24,331 nucleotides of DNA from Endozoicomonadaceae bacterium. GTDB lineage: Bacteria > Pseudomonadota > Gammaproteobacteria > Pseudomonadales > Endozoicomonadaceae. The notes below the pieces were generated by a model, which saw only the letters and a list, made by a program, of their open reading frames with translations, did not search any database and had not been told where the DNA came from. The position numbers and the translations under genes are program-made. The first letter of the stretch is position 1. Each line of letters opens with the position of its first letter. Positions 16,194 through 24,190 of the stretch are shown here, piece after piece. Where the stretch lies: NCBI GenBank assembly GCA_023146365.1, contig JAGLCE010000017.1, forward strand, positions 1-24,331, in the 5' to 3' direction.

Positions 16194-16937
16194 TCAAGGT
16201 TTGTTTTTATTTCTTGCCTGTTGTATTCGGCTAAGAATGCCTCGCAACATATTCATCTCTTCGGTTTCCGGACGGGCTCGATTAAAGAGACGGCGTAACT
16301 TTGTCATAGCGTTGCCTGGGTGTTGACGGATGATAAAGTTTACATCATAAAGCGCCTGTTCAAGGTGTTGGTAGAACTGTTCCATGGCAAAGATGCTTGG
16401 GTATGTGATGGTGTCGTTTTGTGTTACGGGCTCTTCTTTTCTGTTGCAGGCTTCCTCGTAGCTTTGTCGGATTTCGTAGCACAAGGTCTGTACGGCTGCC
16501 GCTACATTGAGTACTGGATACTCCGGGTTGGCTGGAATGCAGACATGATAATGGCACTGTTGTAGCTCATCATTGGTCATGCCCATGGTTTCCTGACCGA
16601 ATACCAGGGAGACCTGACGGTTCGTGGATTCACGGATGATTTGCTGACCACAGGTTCTGGGGTTGAGCATGGGCCAGGAAAACGAACGATTACGGGCCGA
16701 TGTGCCGATCACGAGTGAGCAGTCGGCTATGGCTTCGGAAAGGCTGTCTGCTATCAAGACTCGATCGATCAGGTCGATGGCACCGGCAGCCATCACTTCG
16801 GCATCCGGATGGGGCCACTGTGATGGGTTGACCAGTGTGAGATGGCTGAGTCCCATTGTTTTCATGGCGCGCAAGGCTGCCCCGATATTTCCTGGGTGCC
16901 AAGTGCGGATCATGACGATACGGATATTGTCCAACAT
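16194..16937 (-). CDS. trmJ: tRNA (cytidine/uridine-2'-O-)-methyltransferase TrmJ
   Basis: TrmJ is a SPOUT-class enzyme that 2'-O-methylates position 32 of certain tRNAs using S-adenosylmethionine. The 247-residue product matches the family from MLDNIRIVMIRTWHPGNIGA to the C-terminal LRRLFNRARPETEEMNMLRG, with TSARNRSFSWPML (84-96) and the SAM-knot segment IPANPEYPVLNVAAAVQ. Arg23, an important position in E. coli TrmJ, is retained. Two normally conserved segments differ: ETSH in E. coli reads RTWH here (residues 11-14), and the usual FGRERxGLTNEEL reads FGQETMGMTNDEL. The enzyme may be altered or simply diverged. No Shine-Dalgarno is evident before the ATG. It is a lone gene here, not beside suhB or isc genes. 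Confidence 0.92.
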   Translation of the reverse strand: MLDNIRIVMIRTWHPGNIGAALRAMKTMGLSHLTLVNPSQWPHPDAEVMAAGAIDLIDRVLIADSLSEAIADCSLVIGTSARNRSFSWPMLNPRTCGQQIIRESTNRQVSLVFGQETMGMTNDELQQCHYHVCIPANPEYPVLNVAAAVQTLCYEIRQSYEEACNRKEEPVTQNDTITYPSIFAMEQFYQHLEQALYDVNFIIRQHPGNAMTKLRRLFNRARPETEEMNMLRGILSRIQQARNKNKP

Positions 16938-17105
16938 AATAGCAGGTATTCTTGTCTTAAATAAGGTGTATTATCGGTTATGGGTGCGGGGGTTTGGAAG
17001 TATTTTTATCCCATGTTTGATCTTTTGGTAGTCGTCAGATCATCGTTAGACGTTCAAGTCGCAACAATACACCATTAACACTAGAATCAGAAGGACGTGT
17101 GGTGA

Positions 17106-17300
17106 CATTATCTGATCTTTATCTTCGCTGATGCTGGTTACCGAGCTGCTCAGAAACGGGGTAAGTTTAAAAATATTGAGATCGACTGGCATCATCGAGT
17201 TTTCGGAGCAACTGGTTGCGTAATTTCGGATTTAAATCCGAAGTGCATGACTATTGACTTTGAAAGTCCCTTATTTATTTTTATTCATGTATTCAATTAA
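17106..17300 (+). pseudogene. IS5-family transposase remnant
   Basis: An open frame bounded by stops reads FADAGYRAAQKRGKF followed by NIEIDWHH (recognisable part about 17124-17201). This matches the ADAGY-x-GA-x2-RE-E-L ... DW segment of IS5-type DDE transposases, as in E. coli IS5. The sequences before and after do not continue the family, and no start codon is usable. It is a fragment of roughly 26 recognisable codons out of a normal 300 or more, so it is not functional. Confidence 0.65.
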
Positions 17301-17389
17301 CTCGTTATTTTGCATTCGTTAATTAACTGAGTATTGCAATAGTTTGTAAGATTTTCAACTACATACTCAGGAGTATTTTTAATGATTTC

Positions 17390-17848
17390 TCAAATCTTAA
17401 ATAATAATATATCAGTCGAAATAAGATTTTCAAAGTCCCTTTGAATAAGTAAGGTTTTTAATAAAAGCTGTTGATTACCAGCCACTTTTTTTTCGAGATT
17501 AGTGGCTGGATAATCATCATCGTGATAATATTTATTGCTGACGTTAGCAAGAAATATCAACATGATCGCCATGATGTTAATTTTGCATATTTTGACAATA
17601 TGATGTATTAGATTTTGGGTTAGCGACGAGCAACTGATGGATAGATGTAATCTGGAGATATGTTGATTTGCTCGCAATAGTCTATGAAATAGGTAAATAA
17701 AAGGATTCCATAAATTTCTCCAACAAACTAAAAAACGACGAAAAGAACGACGAAAAGAACGACATCCTGGGCTGTGTCGGTTAAATCGAAGAATATATTG
17801 TCGACTTGATTTTACCAGCCTGGCTGCCTGATCAATAAGTTCCTGCAT
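17390..17848 (-). CDS. Doubtful ORF, 152 residues, unknown
   Basis: This minus-strand frame starts MQELIDQAARLVKSS and contains a basic, aromatic stretch (RRSFRRFLVCWRNLWN), partly encoded by an imperfect 12-base tandem repeat (17731-17764). A hydrophobic run, INIMAIMLIFLA, follows near residue 92. There is no clear ribosome binding site before the ATG and I recognise no family. It lies in the decayed region between trmJ and the desaturase. It could be a small membrane protein or chance open sequence. Confidence 0.22.
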   Translation of the reverse strand: MQELIDQAARLVKSSRQYILRFNRHSPGCRSFRRSFRRFLVCWRNLWNPFIYLFHRLLRANQHISRLHLSISCSSLTQNLIHHIVKICKINIMAIMLIFLANVSNKYYHDDDYPATNLEKKVAGNQQLLLKTLLIQRDFENLISTDILLFKI

Positions 17849-17985
17849 AACCGTTTTTAACCGACGTCATTTGACCGTATGATGAACGGTGAGTCAGCGT
17901 CTTTTGTCCCATACAGTGCAAAAGATGGTAGAGCAACGCACCTCCCTCTTTGCTGTCTGGGGTTAAGGAAATTATTTCTGTTTTG

Positions 17986-18001
17986 AAGTCACGGATTCAG
18001 G
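17986..18001 (-). repeat. 16-bp copy of the repeat end, left of desaturase
   Basis: AAGTCACGGATTCAGG here is the exact inverse complement of the first 16 bases of the repeat copy at 19245-19260 and matches the inner edge of copy A (95-110, apart from flanks). The similarity does not extend further left, so this may be the opposite end of the same element type, sharing only the terminal inverted repeat. Together with 19245-19260 it brackets the desaturase gene. Confidence 0.7.
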
Positions 18002-18021
18002 TTCTATTGTATGACGGATAC

Positions 18022-18045
18022 AAAAAAGGCGACTATAAAGTCGAC
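18022..18045 (-). terminator. Rho-independent terminator of the desaturase gene
   Basis: Read on the minus strand, GTCGACT pairs with AGTCGCC (one mismatch) around the loop TTAT, followed by six T residues. On the + strand this is GGCGACT (18028-18034), ATAA, AGTCGAC (18039-18045) with AAAAAA at 18022-18027. It lies about 20 nt after the desaturase stop codon. Confidence 0.7.
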
Positions 18046-18065
18046 TTTTAAGAACTCAAGAACTA

Positions 18066-19091
18066 CTAATGAGTTGATAGGTATCGATTCGCTGAAAAGA
18101 AGGTCGTTAAATCGTTATATCGTACACCATTTTCTGTCATGACTTTATGCGCCACATTAACAAGCATAGAGCGAATATAAAACGGCTGATCTACCACAAA
18201 ATGATGAATAGCATGCGTGGAGCCAAAATTAAAACAAAACAGCTGCATAGGCCATAGAAACCAAGGTTTTAAAATTTGTGTCTGCTGTAAAATATTTGTC
18301 ACACCACCATAATAATGCATATATGATGTGATAAAATTCAAACAAAATGACCGCAATACATTCGGTCCAATTAACACTACTGTCATAAAATTGATGATGA
18401 CCATAACTTGCTCAAGCCATACCGGTGCTACTACTGAAACATCCAACACAGCCAGCCAAAAGAAAGTGCAGTGATAAGCTAAAAAGACATGCCAAATCAA
18501 AAAATGAAAAGTAGCAAAAGGAAATGCGGCAGTTAAAAATTCTTTTAAATTAAAACGCTTCACTTCAGCCTTTAAAATTCCCATACGCAATAAAATTCCT
18601 AATAAGCCATCGGCCATTACAAAAAATCGTAAAAACTTATTACCCATGCCATTACCCAGCAAACGTTCTTCTAAGTCTTGTTCGGTGCCTGATGTTTTGT
18701 GATGTAACAAGTGAATACTGCGCCTATACCATGGGTTAACCGTATTTGGACGTAACATCCAAACCATCAACATCATGAAATTATGCATAAACGGATTTTT
18801 GCGGAAGTATTGTTTATGAATTAGATCATGCTCTAATTCGTGGGTGAATGAAGCAAAAACAGCCGTGCTAATTACACAAATCCAAACAGGAATCACCTCA
18901 TAAAAATATAAAAGACCTAAACCCAGCATACCTAGAAATGACAACACTAAAATCGACATTCCTAACAGGTTTTGATACTGAAGAATTGGGTGTTGAGTTC
19001 TTAAACGCTGTTCCTCAGCCTTTATCACCTCAACAATACGCTGAATGCGCTCTTCTACTTTCTGGCTTGATGATCGAGTTAACTCAGACAC
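18066..19091 (-). CDS. Membrane fatty acid desaturase family protein
   Basis: This 341-residue integral membrane protein carries the three histidine boxes of di-iron desaturases and hydroxylases: THELEHDLIH (about 83-92), HLLHHKTSG (HxxHH) and STHAIHHFVVDQPFY (HxxHH near the C-terminus). Hydrophobic spans lie at about 45-80, 180-215 and 225-250. The substrate (acyl lipid, acyl-CoA, carotenoid or other) cannot be told. The start is GTG, with GAGGTGGG a few bases upstream and an in-frame stop just before. Its base composition (about 38% GC in a 60-base sample) is lower than that of aspA on the right (57% in one sample). Its flanks carry inverted 16-bp element ends and it has its own terminator, so horizontal acquisition is likely. 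Confidence 0.82.
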   Translation of the reverse strand: MSELTRSSSQKVEERIQRIVEVIKAEEQRLRTQHPILQYQNLLGMSILVLSFLGMLGLGLLYFYEVIPVWICVISTAVFASFTHELEHDLIHKQYFRKNPFMHNFMMLMVWMLRPNTVNPWYRRSIHLLHHKTSGTEQDLEERLLGNGMGNKFLRFFVMADGLLGILLRMGILKAEVKRFNLKEFLTAAFPFATFHFLIWHVFLAYHCTFFWLAVLDVSVVAPVWLEQVMVIINFMTVVLIGPNVLRSFCLNFITSYMHYYGGVTNILQQTQILKPWFLWPMQLFCFNFGSTHAIHHFVVDQPFYIRSMLVNVAHKVMTENGVRYNDLTTFFSANRYLSTH

Positions 19092-19244
19092 TAAACACCC
19101 ACCTCACGCTAAATGCATTAAAAAAATCGAATAAACCTTTAAAAAAATTGACATATTAAGATCAACTAACCTTTTTATTATAAAGACTTACAAGGAAAAT
19201 CACAAATACTACTCTAACCGTTCTTTATAAGATATTAACTACAG

Positions 19245-19352
19245 CCTGAATCCGTGACTTCCTGATTGTTTGCACAGCTCCCGCACTTAAGAACACTGAA
19301 TGAGGCTCTGGGTTCAATTTTTTACTGAGAACTGTTCAGAATTCATTCAAAA
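19245..19352 (+). repeat. 110-bp dispersed repeat, copy B (diverged)
   Basis: This copy begins CCTGAATCCGTGACTT, exactly as at 24192-24207, and follows the other copies through CTTAAGAACAC, GAGGCTC and TTTTTACTGAGAA to a TTCAAAA end. By eye about 80-85% of bases agree with copy C. Similarity to copy C ends at 19352. No transposase is present downstream. Confidence 0.8.
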
Positions 19353-19771
19353 GTGCACAAACATTACCGACAGAACGGGTTTATGAAGGCTTTTTCCAGT
19401 CTTCAGAACACAGAACGCCATGGCCTTCGGTGAAAGCCTTTATGATCTTGTTCTGGCTTGTTCTGGCTTGTTCTGGATAGTAGAGACAGTCTTTAGAAAC
19501 CAGTTATGTCCTAGATTGCCACAATTACCGACACACTTGGACCAGCTGCTCGTAGGCTGTGGTTCTAACAAACCAAACTTAATTGGTAACAGATCCCCTT
19601 ACGCAAGATATAGGTGGTTTTACTTATTGCGATCAATCCGACTCAATCCGAGACTATCACCCTTTCAATAAGTGGCGCTCACCGCTATCGGAACAACTCT
19701 CACCGATATTAGAGTCCGTAGCCTGTGTAACCGCTGTTTTCTCACAGCCTCGTTAGCAGGGTAGCATTTTC
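19353..19771. other. Spacer upstream of aspA, no supported gene
   Basis: These 419 bases contain three perfect tandem copies of CTTGTTCTGG (19447-19476) and otherwise nothing I can assign. An 83-codon open frame (19420-19671) runs through the tandem repeat but has no ribosome binding site and no recognisable similarity. An AGGG (19757-19760) lies 11 nt before the aspA ATG as a weak ribosome binding site. Confidence 0.5.
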
Positions 19772-21196
19772 ATGTCACCAATTCACTTCTCCGGCGCATG
19801 TCGTATTGAGCACGATCTCCTAGGAGACAAACAGGTTCCCTTAGAGGCCTACTGGGGAGCTCAAACCCAACGTGCTATCGAGAACTTCCGCATCACTGAC
19901 GTGCCGATCAATCACTACCCTAGCCTAATCAGGGCGATAGCGATGGTCAAGAAAGCCTGCGCCATGACCAATCATGACCTCAACCAGCTATCTGACGAAC
20001 AGACTAACGCGATCTGTATGGCCTGTGATGAAATCATTGATGGCAAGCACCATGAGCAATTTCCCTTGGATGTAATTCAGGGTGGCGCAGGCACTTCCAC
20101 CAACATGAATGCCAACGAGGTCATCGCCAATCGAGCGCTGGAACTGATGGGTCACAAGCGTGCTGAATACCAGCACCTTCACCCAAATACTCACGTCAAC
20201 ATGTCGCAGTCGACCAACGACGTTTATCCGACAGCTATGCGCCTAGCCATGCTGCTCAAACACAAGCAACTGACTGTGTCGGCTCGCCAACTGATGGTTT
20301 CGTTTGAAGTCAAATCCGAGGAGTTCAAGGATATCCTGAAGATGGGTCGTACCCAGCTACAGGATGCCGTCCCCATGTCACTTGGTCAGGAATTCAAAGC
20401 CTTCGCATCAATGATTAAGGAAGATATCGACCGAAGCAATAGCATGCTCAGCCTACTCAAAGAGGTCAACCTAGGTGGCACTGCCATCGGCACAGGCATT
20501 ACGGCTGACAGTCGCTATGCTCCGCTGGCCGTCAAGCATTTGTCTGATATTTGTGGTCATAAAATGATTCTAGCAGCCGATCTGGTGGGAGCCACTTCAG
20601 ACACGAGTGCTTTTGTCATCCTATCTAGCGCACTGAAGCGTCTGGCCCTCAAGCTGTCCAAGATCTCTAATGACCTACGGCTACTATCGTCCGGTCCGAC
20701 GTGCGGTTTCAATGAAATCAACCTGCCAGAAATGCAGCCCGGCTCATCCATCATGCCTGGCAAAGTGAATCCGGTCATCCCTGAGGCCGTCAACCAAGTG
20801 GCATTTCACATCGTCGGTAATGATCTGACCGTGAGCATGGCGGCTGAAGCAGGCCAGCTACAGCTGAATGTGATGGAGCCGGTCATTGTCTACAAAATTC
20901 TACAATCCATCCAAGATCTGACCAATGCCATGAATATGCTGTCTAATAAGTGCGTCAAGGATATCACTGCAAATGTAGAGGTCTGTCGTGCTTACATCGA
21001 TAACAGCATCGGGATTATCACCGCACTCAATCCTTACCTAGGTTATGAGAACTCTACTCGCATCGCCAAAGCCGCGCTACTGACTGGCAAACGGGTTGTG
21101 GATCTGATTCTGGAAGAAGGACTGATGGATCATGAAGAGCTAATGAAACGGCTCAAACCAGAAAATATGATTACTCCGACTCAACATAATGACTAA
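19772..21196 (+). CDS. aspA: Aspartate ammonia-lyase
   Basis: AspA interconverts L-aspartate with fumarate and ammonia in the cytoplasm. The 474-residue product shows the superfamily motifs in order: GGAGTSTNMNANEV (104-117), QSTNDVYPTAMR (146-157), MGRTQLQDAVPMSLGQEF (191-208) and the signature loop GSSIMPGKVNP (324-334) with the catalytic serine. The TQLQDAVPM segment and the AEAGQLQLNVMEPV stretch favour aspartase over class II fumarase. E. coli AspA has MPAK where this protein has MPGK, as in other members. Codon composition is visibly GC-richer than the desaturase gene to the left. The ATG has only a weak ribosome binding site. A response-regulator gene follows on the same strand after about 476 nt. 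Confidence 0.92.
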   Translation: MSPIHFSGACRIEHDLLGDKQVPLEAYWGAQTQRAIENFRITDVPINHYPSLIRAIAMVKKACAMTNHDLNQLSDEQTNAICMACDEIIDGKHHEQFPLDVIQGGAGTSTNMNANEVIANRALELMGHKRAEYQHLHPNTHVNMSQSTNDVYPTAMRLAMLLKHKQLTVSARQLMVSFEVKSEEFKDILKMGRTQLQDAVPMSLGQEFKAFASMIKEDIDRSNSMLSLLKEVNLGGTAIGTGITADSRYAPLAVKHLSDICGHKMILAADLVGATSDTSAFVILSSALKRLALKLSKISNDLRLLSSGPTCGFNEINLPEMQPGSSIMPGKVNPVIPEAVNQVAFHIVGNDLTVSMAAEAGQLQLNVMEPVIVYKILQSIQDLTNAMNMLSNKCVKDITANVEVCRAYIDNSIGIITALNPYLGYENSTRIAKAALLTGKRVVDLILEEGLMDHEELMKRLKPENMITPTQHND

Positions 21197-21672
21197 CTGT
21201 CACACGGCATATCCATGGAATATCCCGCTATACCAATTGATCCATTAAGCAAAAATGGAGCCCTGTGCCTCTCAATGAATCATCAAATTCACCGCTGCGA
21301 TACTGGCTAACTCATGAAACAGCAGCCTGCAATTTAAGTGGACTGTTTGCCGATTCGAAAGGTAGAGACTATAACTGTATCTAGGGATTAAGGTGGCTAC
21401 GATGTATGTCTGTCGCCGTGTTGCACACTTCCATAGACGGGAGCTGTCCTATCACTGGCCAGTCAAGGCTTTCTCCATCCGCGCTCTCCTTCACCTCTGA
21501 AATCACTAAGCAGTTACTGGTGACATAAAATTCCACTCGGTACACTGCCTGCAAGTTTCAGTCTGGCTTATCGGTATCACGACCACATTAAAACGTGGAT
21601 GCTGAACAAGAGTCATACGCCTTGCACATTATTCAATATCTCATTCAAGCCTGTAGTAATGGCGGAGTAATC
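21197..21672. other. Spacer between aspA and the response regulator
   Basis: I see no intact gene in these 476 bases. One + frame starting at GTG 21265 is open for 39 codons, stops at TAG (21382-21384) and is open again for 47 codons to TAA (21526-21528). The first part reads PLRYWLTHETAACNLSGLF, which looks protein-like but matches no family I know. This may be a decayed gene or chance. GGAG at 21664-21667 is the ribosome binding site of the next gene. Confidence 0.4.
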
Positions 21673-22311
21673 ATGCAACCACAAGAACCCGCAGTATTTA
21701 TCATCGATGATGATGAGGCGGTTCGAGATTCACTTAAGATGCTGATGCATTCTGTCGGCCAGAAAGTACAGGTCTTCGCCTCGCCGACAGAGTTTTTGAA
21801 CGTTTACGACGAAAATCATCCGGGCTGTATTGTTCTGGATATTCGTATGCCAGGCATGAGCGGGTTGGAACTACTGAGCAAACTGAACGATATGCGCTGT
21901 ATCCTGCCGATCATCTTTATTACCGGTCACGGTGATGTTCCGATGGCAGTTCAGGCCATTAAGGACGGTGCAATGAACTTCATTCAGAAACCGTTCCGTG
22001 ACCAAGAGCTGCTTGACGATATTAACGACGCTCTCAAGCTGGATACCCAACAACGCGCTGAACTGCTAGAGCACAAGGAAATCTTACGTCGTCTTTCTAC
22101 CCTGACAGAACGTGAACGCGAAGTACTGCATCATGTTGTCGAGGGCAAGGCGAACAAGGTTATTGCCGCCGATATCAACCTGAGCCAGCGTACGGTAGAA
22201 ATTCACCGCTCACGCGTTATGGAGAAAATGCGTACCAAATCCTTAGCCCATTTGGTGCGTCAGGTGATGCAAATTAAAGAACACCTCAAGAATGAATTTC
22301 AATTCAAGTGA
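21673..22311 (+). CDS. FixJ/NarL-type two-component response regulator
   Basis: This 212-residue protein has an N-terminal receiver domain (about 6-120) and a C-terminal LuxR-type helix-turn-helix (about 144-200). Receiver residues are all present: Asp13/Asp14 in FIIDDDEAVRDS, the phosphate acceptor Asp56 in VLDIRMPGMSG, Thr84 in FITGHGDVPMA and Lys106 in QKPF. The output domain reads LTEREREVLHHVVEGKANK and then AADINLSQRTVEIHRSRVME, as in FixJ, TtrR and TodT-like regulators. It should be a phosphorylation-controlled transcription factor. ATG 21673 is chosen for GGAG 5 nt upstream; an in-frame GTG at 21595 would add 26 residues unlike the family. No histidine kinase is in the window, so its partner and targets are unknown; regulation of aspA is possible but unproved. 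Confidence 0.92.
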   Translation: MQPQEPAVFIIDDDEAVRDSLKMLMHSVGQKVQVFASPTEFLNVYDENHPGCIVLDIRMPGMSGLELLSKLNDMRCILPIIFITGHGDVPMAVQAIKDGAMNFIQKPFRDQELLDDINDALKLDTQQRAELLEHKEILRRLSTLTEREREVLHHVVEGKANKVIAADINLSQRTVEIHRSRVMEKMRTKSLAHLVRQVMQIKEHLKNEFQFK

Positions 22312-22339
22312 TGAGTCACTAAATTTTACTTAAAGCTCG

Positions 22340-22359
22340 GGGGCATTGAGCCCCTTTTT
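22340..22359 (+). terminator. Rho-independent terminator after the response regulator
   Basis: GGGGC (22340-22344) and GCCCC (22350-22354) form a strong stem around ATTGA and are followed by TTTTT (22355-22359). It lies about 30 nt after the regulator stop codon. Confidence 0.85.
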
Positions 22360-22368
22360 CATGGTTAG

Positions 22369-22662
22369 AAAAGCAAGACGTGGCTACCCTCGATCGCTCC
22401 AAATGTCGGCTGGGCGAAGGTGGCCCCCGTTTCTGGCACAACAGAGGCAGCTATACGTATTTCGAAACAGCACAGTGTTGACCTTCTGGATGAAGCTTCC
22501 ATCCGTGGGCATCACAGCAACTTAGTCGTGCTGTAGACCATGCCTGTCGGCGCTCTGGACTACACTGGACAACCTACCTATTCAGGTCATCTTGCCGAGT
22601 ATTTCAACATGCTCGCAACCGATCCGGATTATCACAAACTCCTGGATTTCCACAATAGCTAG
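22369..22662 (+). pseudogene. Probable decayed ORF with in-frame TAG
   Basis: One + frame is open for 55 codons (22369-22533), broken by TAG (22534-22536), and open for another 41 codons to TAG (22660-22662). The first part contains WLPSIAPNVGWAKVAPVSG and ISKQHSVDLLDEASIRGHHS. The second contains LDYTGQPTYSGHLAEYFNML and DPDYHKLLDF. Composition and continuity in a single frame suggest a former gene, but I recognise no family. A restart at ATG 22540 would give a 40-residue product without a visible ribosome binding site. The end overlaps the sbcB stop codon on the other strand. Confidence 0.4.
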
Positions 22663-24116
22663 AGACTGAGCCGAAGTTCATGTCCATAATCTTCCAGTTC
22701 GGTAAGAATAGATTGCTTCGTTTCATCCACATCACTGCGTAACTCATGGATACGTTTAAAGAAGTTATCAAGGGTCAAACTTCCCCCGCCCTGATGATCC
22801 AGTAAACGTTTTCGGCGGAATATCTGCCATTTCGATAGCTCATCCGCCATCAGTGTTTCCGGCCAGTTTCGTGCCCTATAGCGAAACAGCATTTCGTCCA
22901 GACGCACACTCGAAAATGGTAACTTGAGGTTTTTCAGATCTTCCAGCAACGAACGACGAACCTGCTCAATGCAACTCTTGTCATTCGAATTAAAGAAGCC
23001 ACCGCTATAAAGCATATGATCTGGATCTGTATGGGGCTCATAATTATTGCCTGATAATACGGTTCCGATCGTCTTTACGAATGCTTGAAACGGTTCCTCT
23101 TCCAAAAATAGTCTCTGGTAATGCCTCTCGCACTGTGACAGATCAACCCCTAGACGCTGCTGATCCTCTTCACGTAGCACCCCCAAGGGAGCCACCACTG
23201 GCGATTTGTTGATATGCACTGTTTTTACCGGTATACGTGCCACGCCCTCTGCAACCAACTGTTCATTGTTGGTGTACAATCGATGTTCTATCTCATCAAC
23301 TGAGAGCTCCATGAATGGCGCAGGATCAATACTAAGATCATAAACAATCACACCATTTTTATTCACTGGATGGAGCGCTATCGGCACAACAATTCCCAGA
23401 CAGTGACGTGCCGACGAATAGCGTCCAGAGATATGCACCACAGGCTTACGTGCCTGAACATTCAGGAGTTTGCTGACTTGATGCTTCTGACGGTTATTGA
23501 ATGCGTGATTAAATAATTTTTCTTTTTTTTTACGCAACAGGCGAGCCAAGGCGATCGTAGCCCGTACATCCGAAACCGCATCATGTGCACCTACATGACT
23601 AATGTCATTGGCTGCGGTCAACGCCTCAAGCCGAAAACTGACGGCTCCCCCCTCACCCTTTGGCCAGTTAATACCCTCTGGACGCAATGCAGCGCAAAGC
23701 CTGACAACATCAATCAAATCCCAGCGACTGCAACCGTTTTGCCACTCCCGTGCGTAGGGGTCCATGAAATTCCGGTATAGGCTGTAGCGCATTACTTCAT
23801 CATCAAAGCGCAGCGTGTTGTAACCGAGCACACAGGTATTGGGCTGACTAACAGCTTCATTGATAGTGCTGATAAAATCTGCCTCACAAATACCACGCTT
23901 GTTCACTGATTGCGGTGTCAGCCCCGTCACCAGACAGGCTTCAGGATTGGGTACCTGGTCATCCGGCAATCGAGCGAACAGTTCCAGAGGCTCACCGATC
24001 TCATTAAAATCAGCATCCGTTCGGATACCGGCAAATTGAGCAGGCCAGTCACGAGCTGGATCCGTACCAAAGGTCTCATAGTCATACCAATAAAAAGTCT
24101 GCGTCACGAAATGCAT
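22659..24116 (-). CDS. sbcB: Exodeoxyribonuclease I
   Basis: ExoI degrades single-stranded DNA 3' to 5' and acts in recombination, mismatch repair and removal of recombinogenic ends. The 485-residue product is similar to E. coli ExoI (475) along its length. The DEDDh exonuclease residues are all present: Asp12 and Glu14 in YDYETFG, Asp105 in LRFDDEVMR, His178 in GAHDAVSDV and Asp183. Other conserved parts are CVLGYNTLRFDDE, SRWDLIDVVRLCAALRPEGI, KPVVHISG and the C-terminal FRYRARNWPETL. The ATG gives MHFVTQTFYWYDYE, with AGTGGA just upstream as a modest ribosome binding site. It converges with the response-regulator gene and its 3' end meets the decayed ORF. Confidence 0.96.
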   Translation of the reverse strand: MHFVTQTFYWYDYETFGTDPARDWPAQFAGIRTDADFNEIGEPLELFARLPDDQVPNPEACLVTGLTPQSVNKRGICEADFISTINEAVSQPNTCVLGYNTLRFDDEVMRYSLYRNFMDPYAREWQNGCSRWDLIDVVRLCAALRPEGINWPKGEGGAVSFRLEALTAANDISHVGAHDAVSDVRATIALARLLRKKKEKLFNHAFNNRQKHQVSKLLNVQARKPVVHISGRYSSARHCLGIVVPIALHPVNKNGVIVYDLSIDPAPFMELSVDEIEHRLYTNNEQLVAEGVARIPVKTVHINKSPVVAPLGVLREEDQQRLGVDLSQCERHYQRLFLEEEPFQAFVKTIGTVLSGNNYEPHTDPDHMLYSGGFFNSNDKSCIEQVRRSLLEDLKNLKLPFSSVRLDEMLFRYRARNWPETLMADELSKWQIFRRKRLLDHQGGGSLTLDNFFKRIHELRSDVDETKQSILTELEDYGHELRLSL

Positions 24117-24190
24117 TCCACTGCGTCAATATTGCCTACAGGTAGATATTACTACTATTGCGTTAGGAGATATAGCCCACATATCCTTTG

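Larger units (their letters stand above)
16938..18065. other. Low-gene-density mosaic between trmJ and desaturase
   Basis: This 1.1-kb stretch carries a fragment of an IS5-type transposase, a doubtful minus-strand ORF, a 16-bp copy of the repeat end (17986-18001) and the desaturase terminator. The remaining sequence is AT-rich with stops in all frames, including the palindromic GTTAATTAAC near 17318. It appears to be the debris of one or more insertions. Confidence 0.6.

Noticed and set aside
17731..17764. Imperfect AAAAGAACGACG tandem as a CRISPR or regulatory array
   Set aside because: It has fewer than three units, is adjacent and lacks spacers; it is a short tandem duplication.
19420..19671. 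83-codon + strand frame upstream of aspA
   Set aside because: It has no ribosome binding site or family match and runs through the CTTGTTCTGG tandem repeat; probably chance.
22369..22662. Amber-codon readthrough or recoding (pyrrolysine-like)
   Set aside because: TAG is used as an ordinary stop by nadK, minE, the desaturase gene and sbcB in this window, and no downstream recoding structure is evident.
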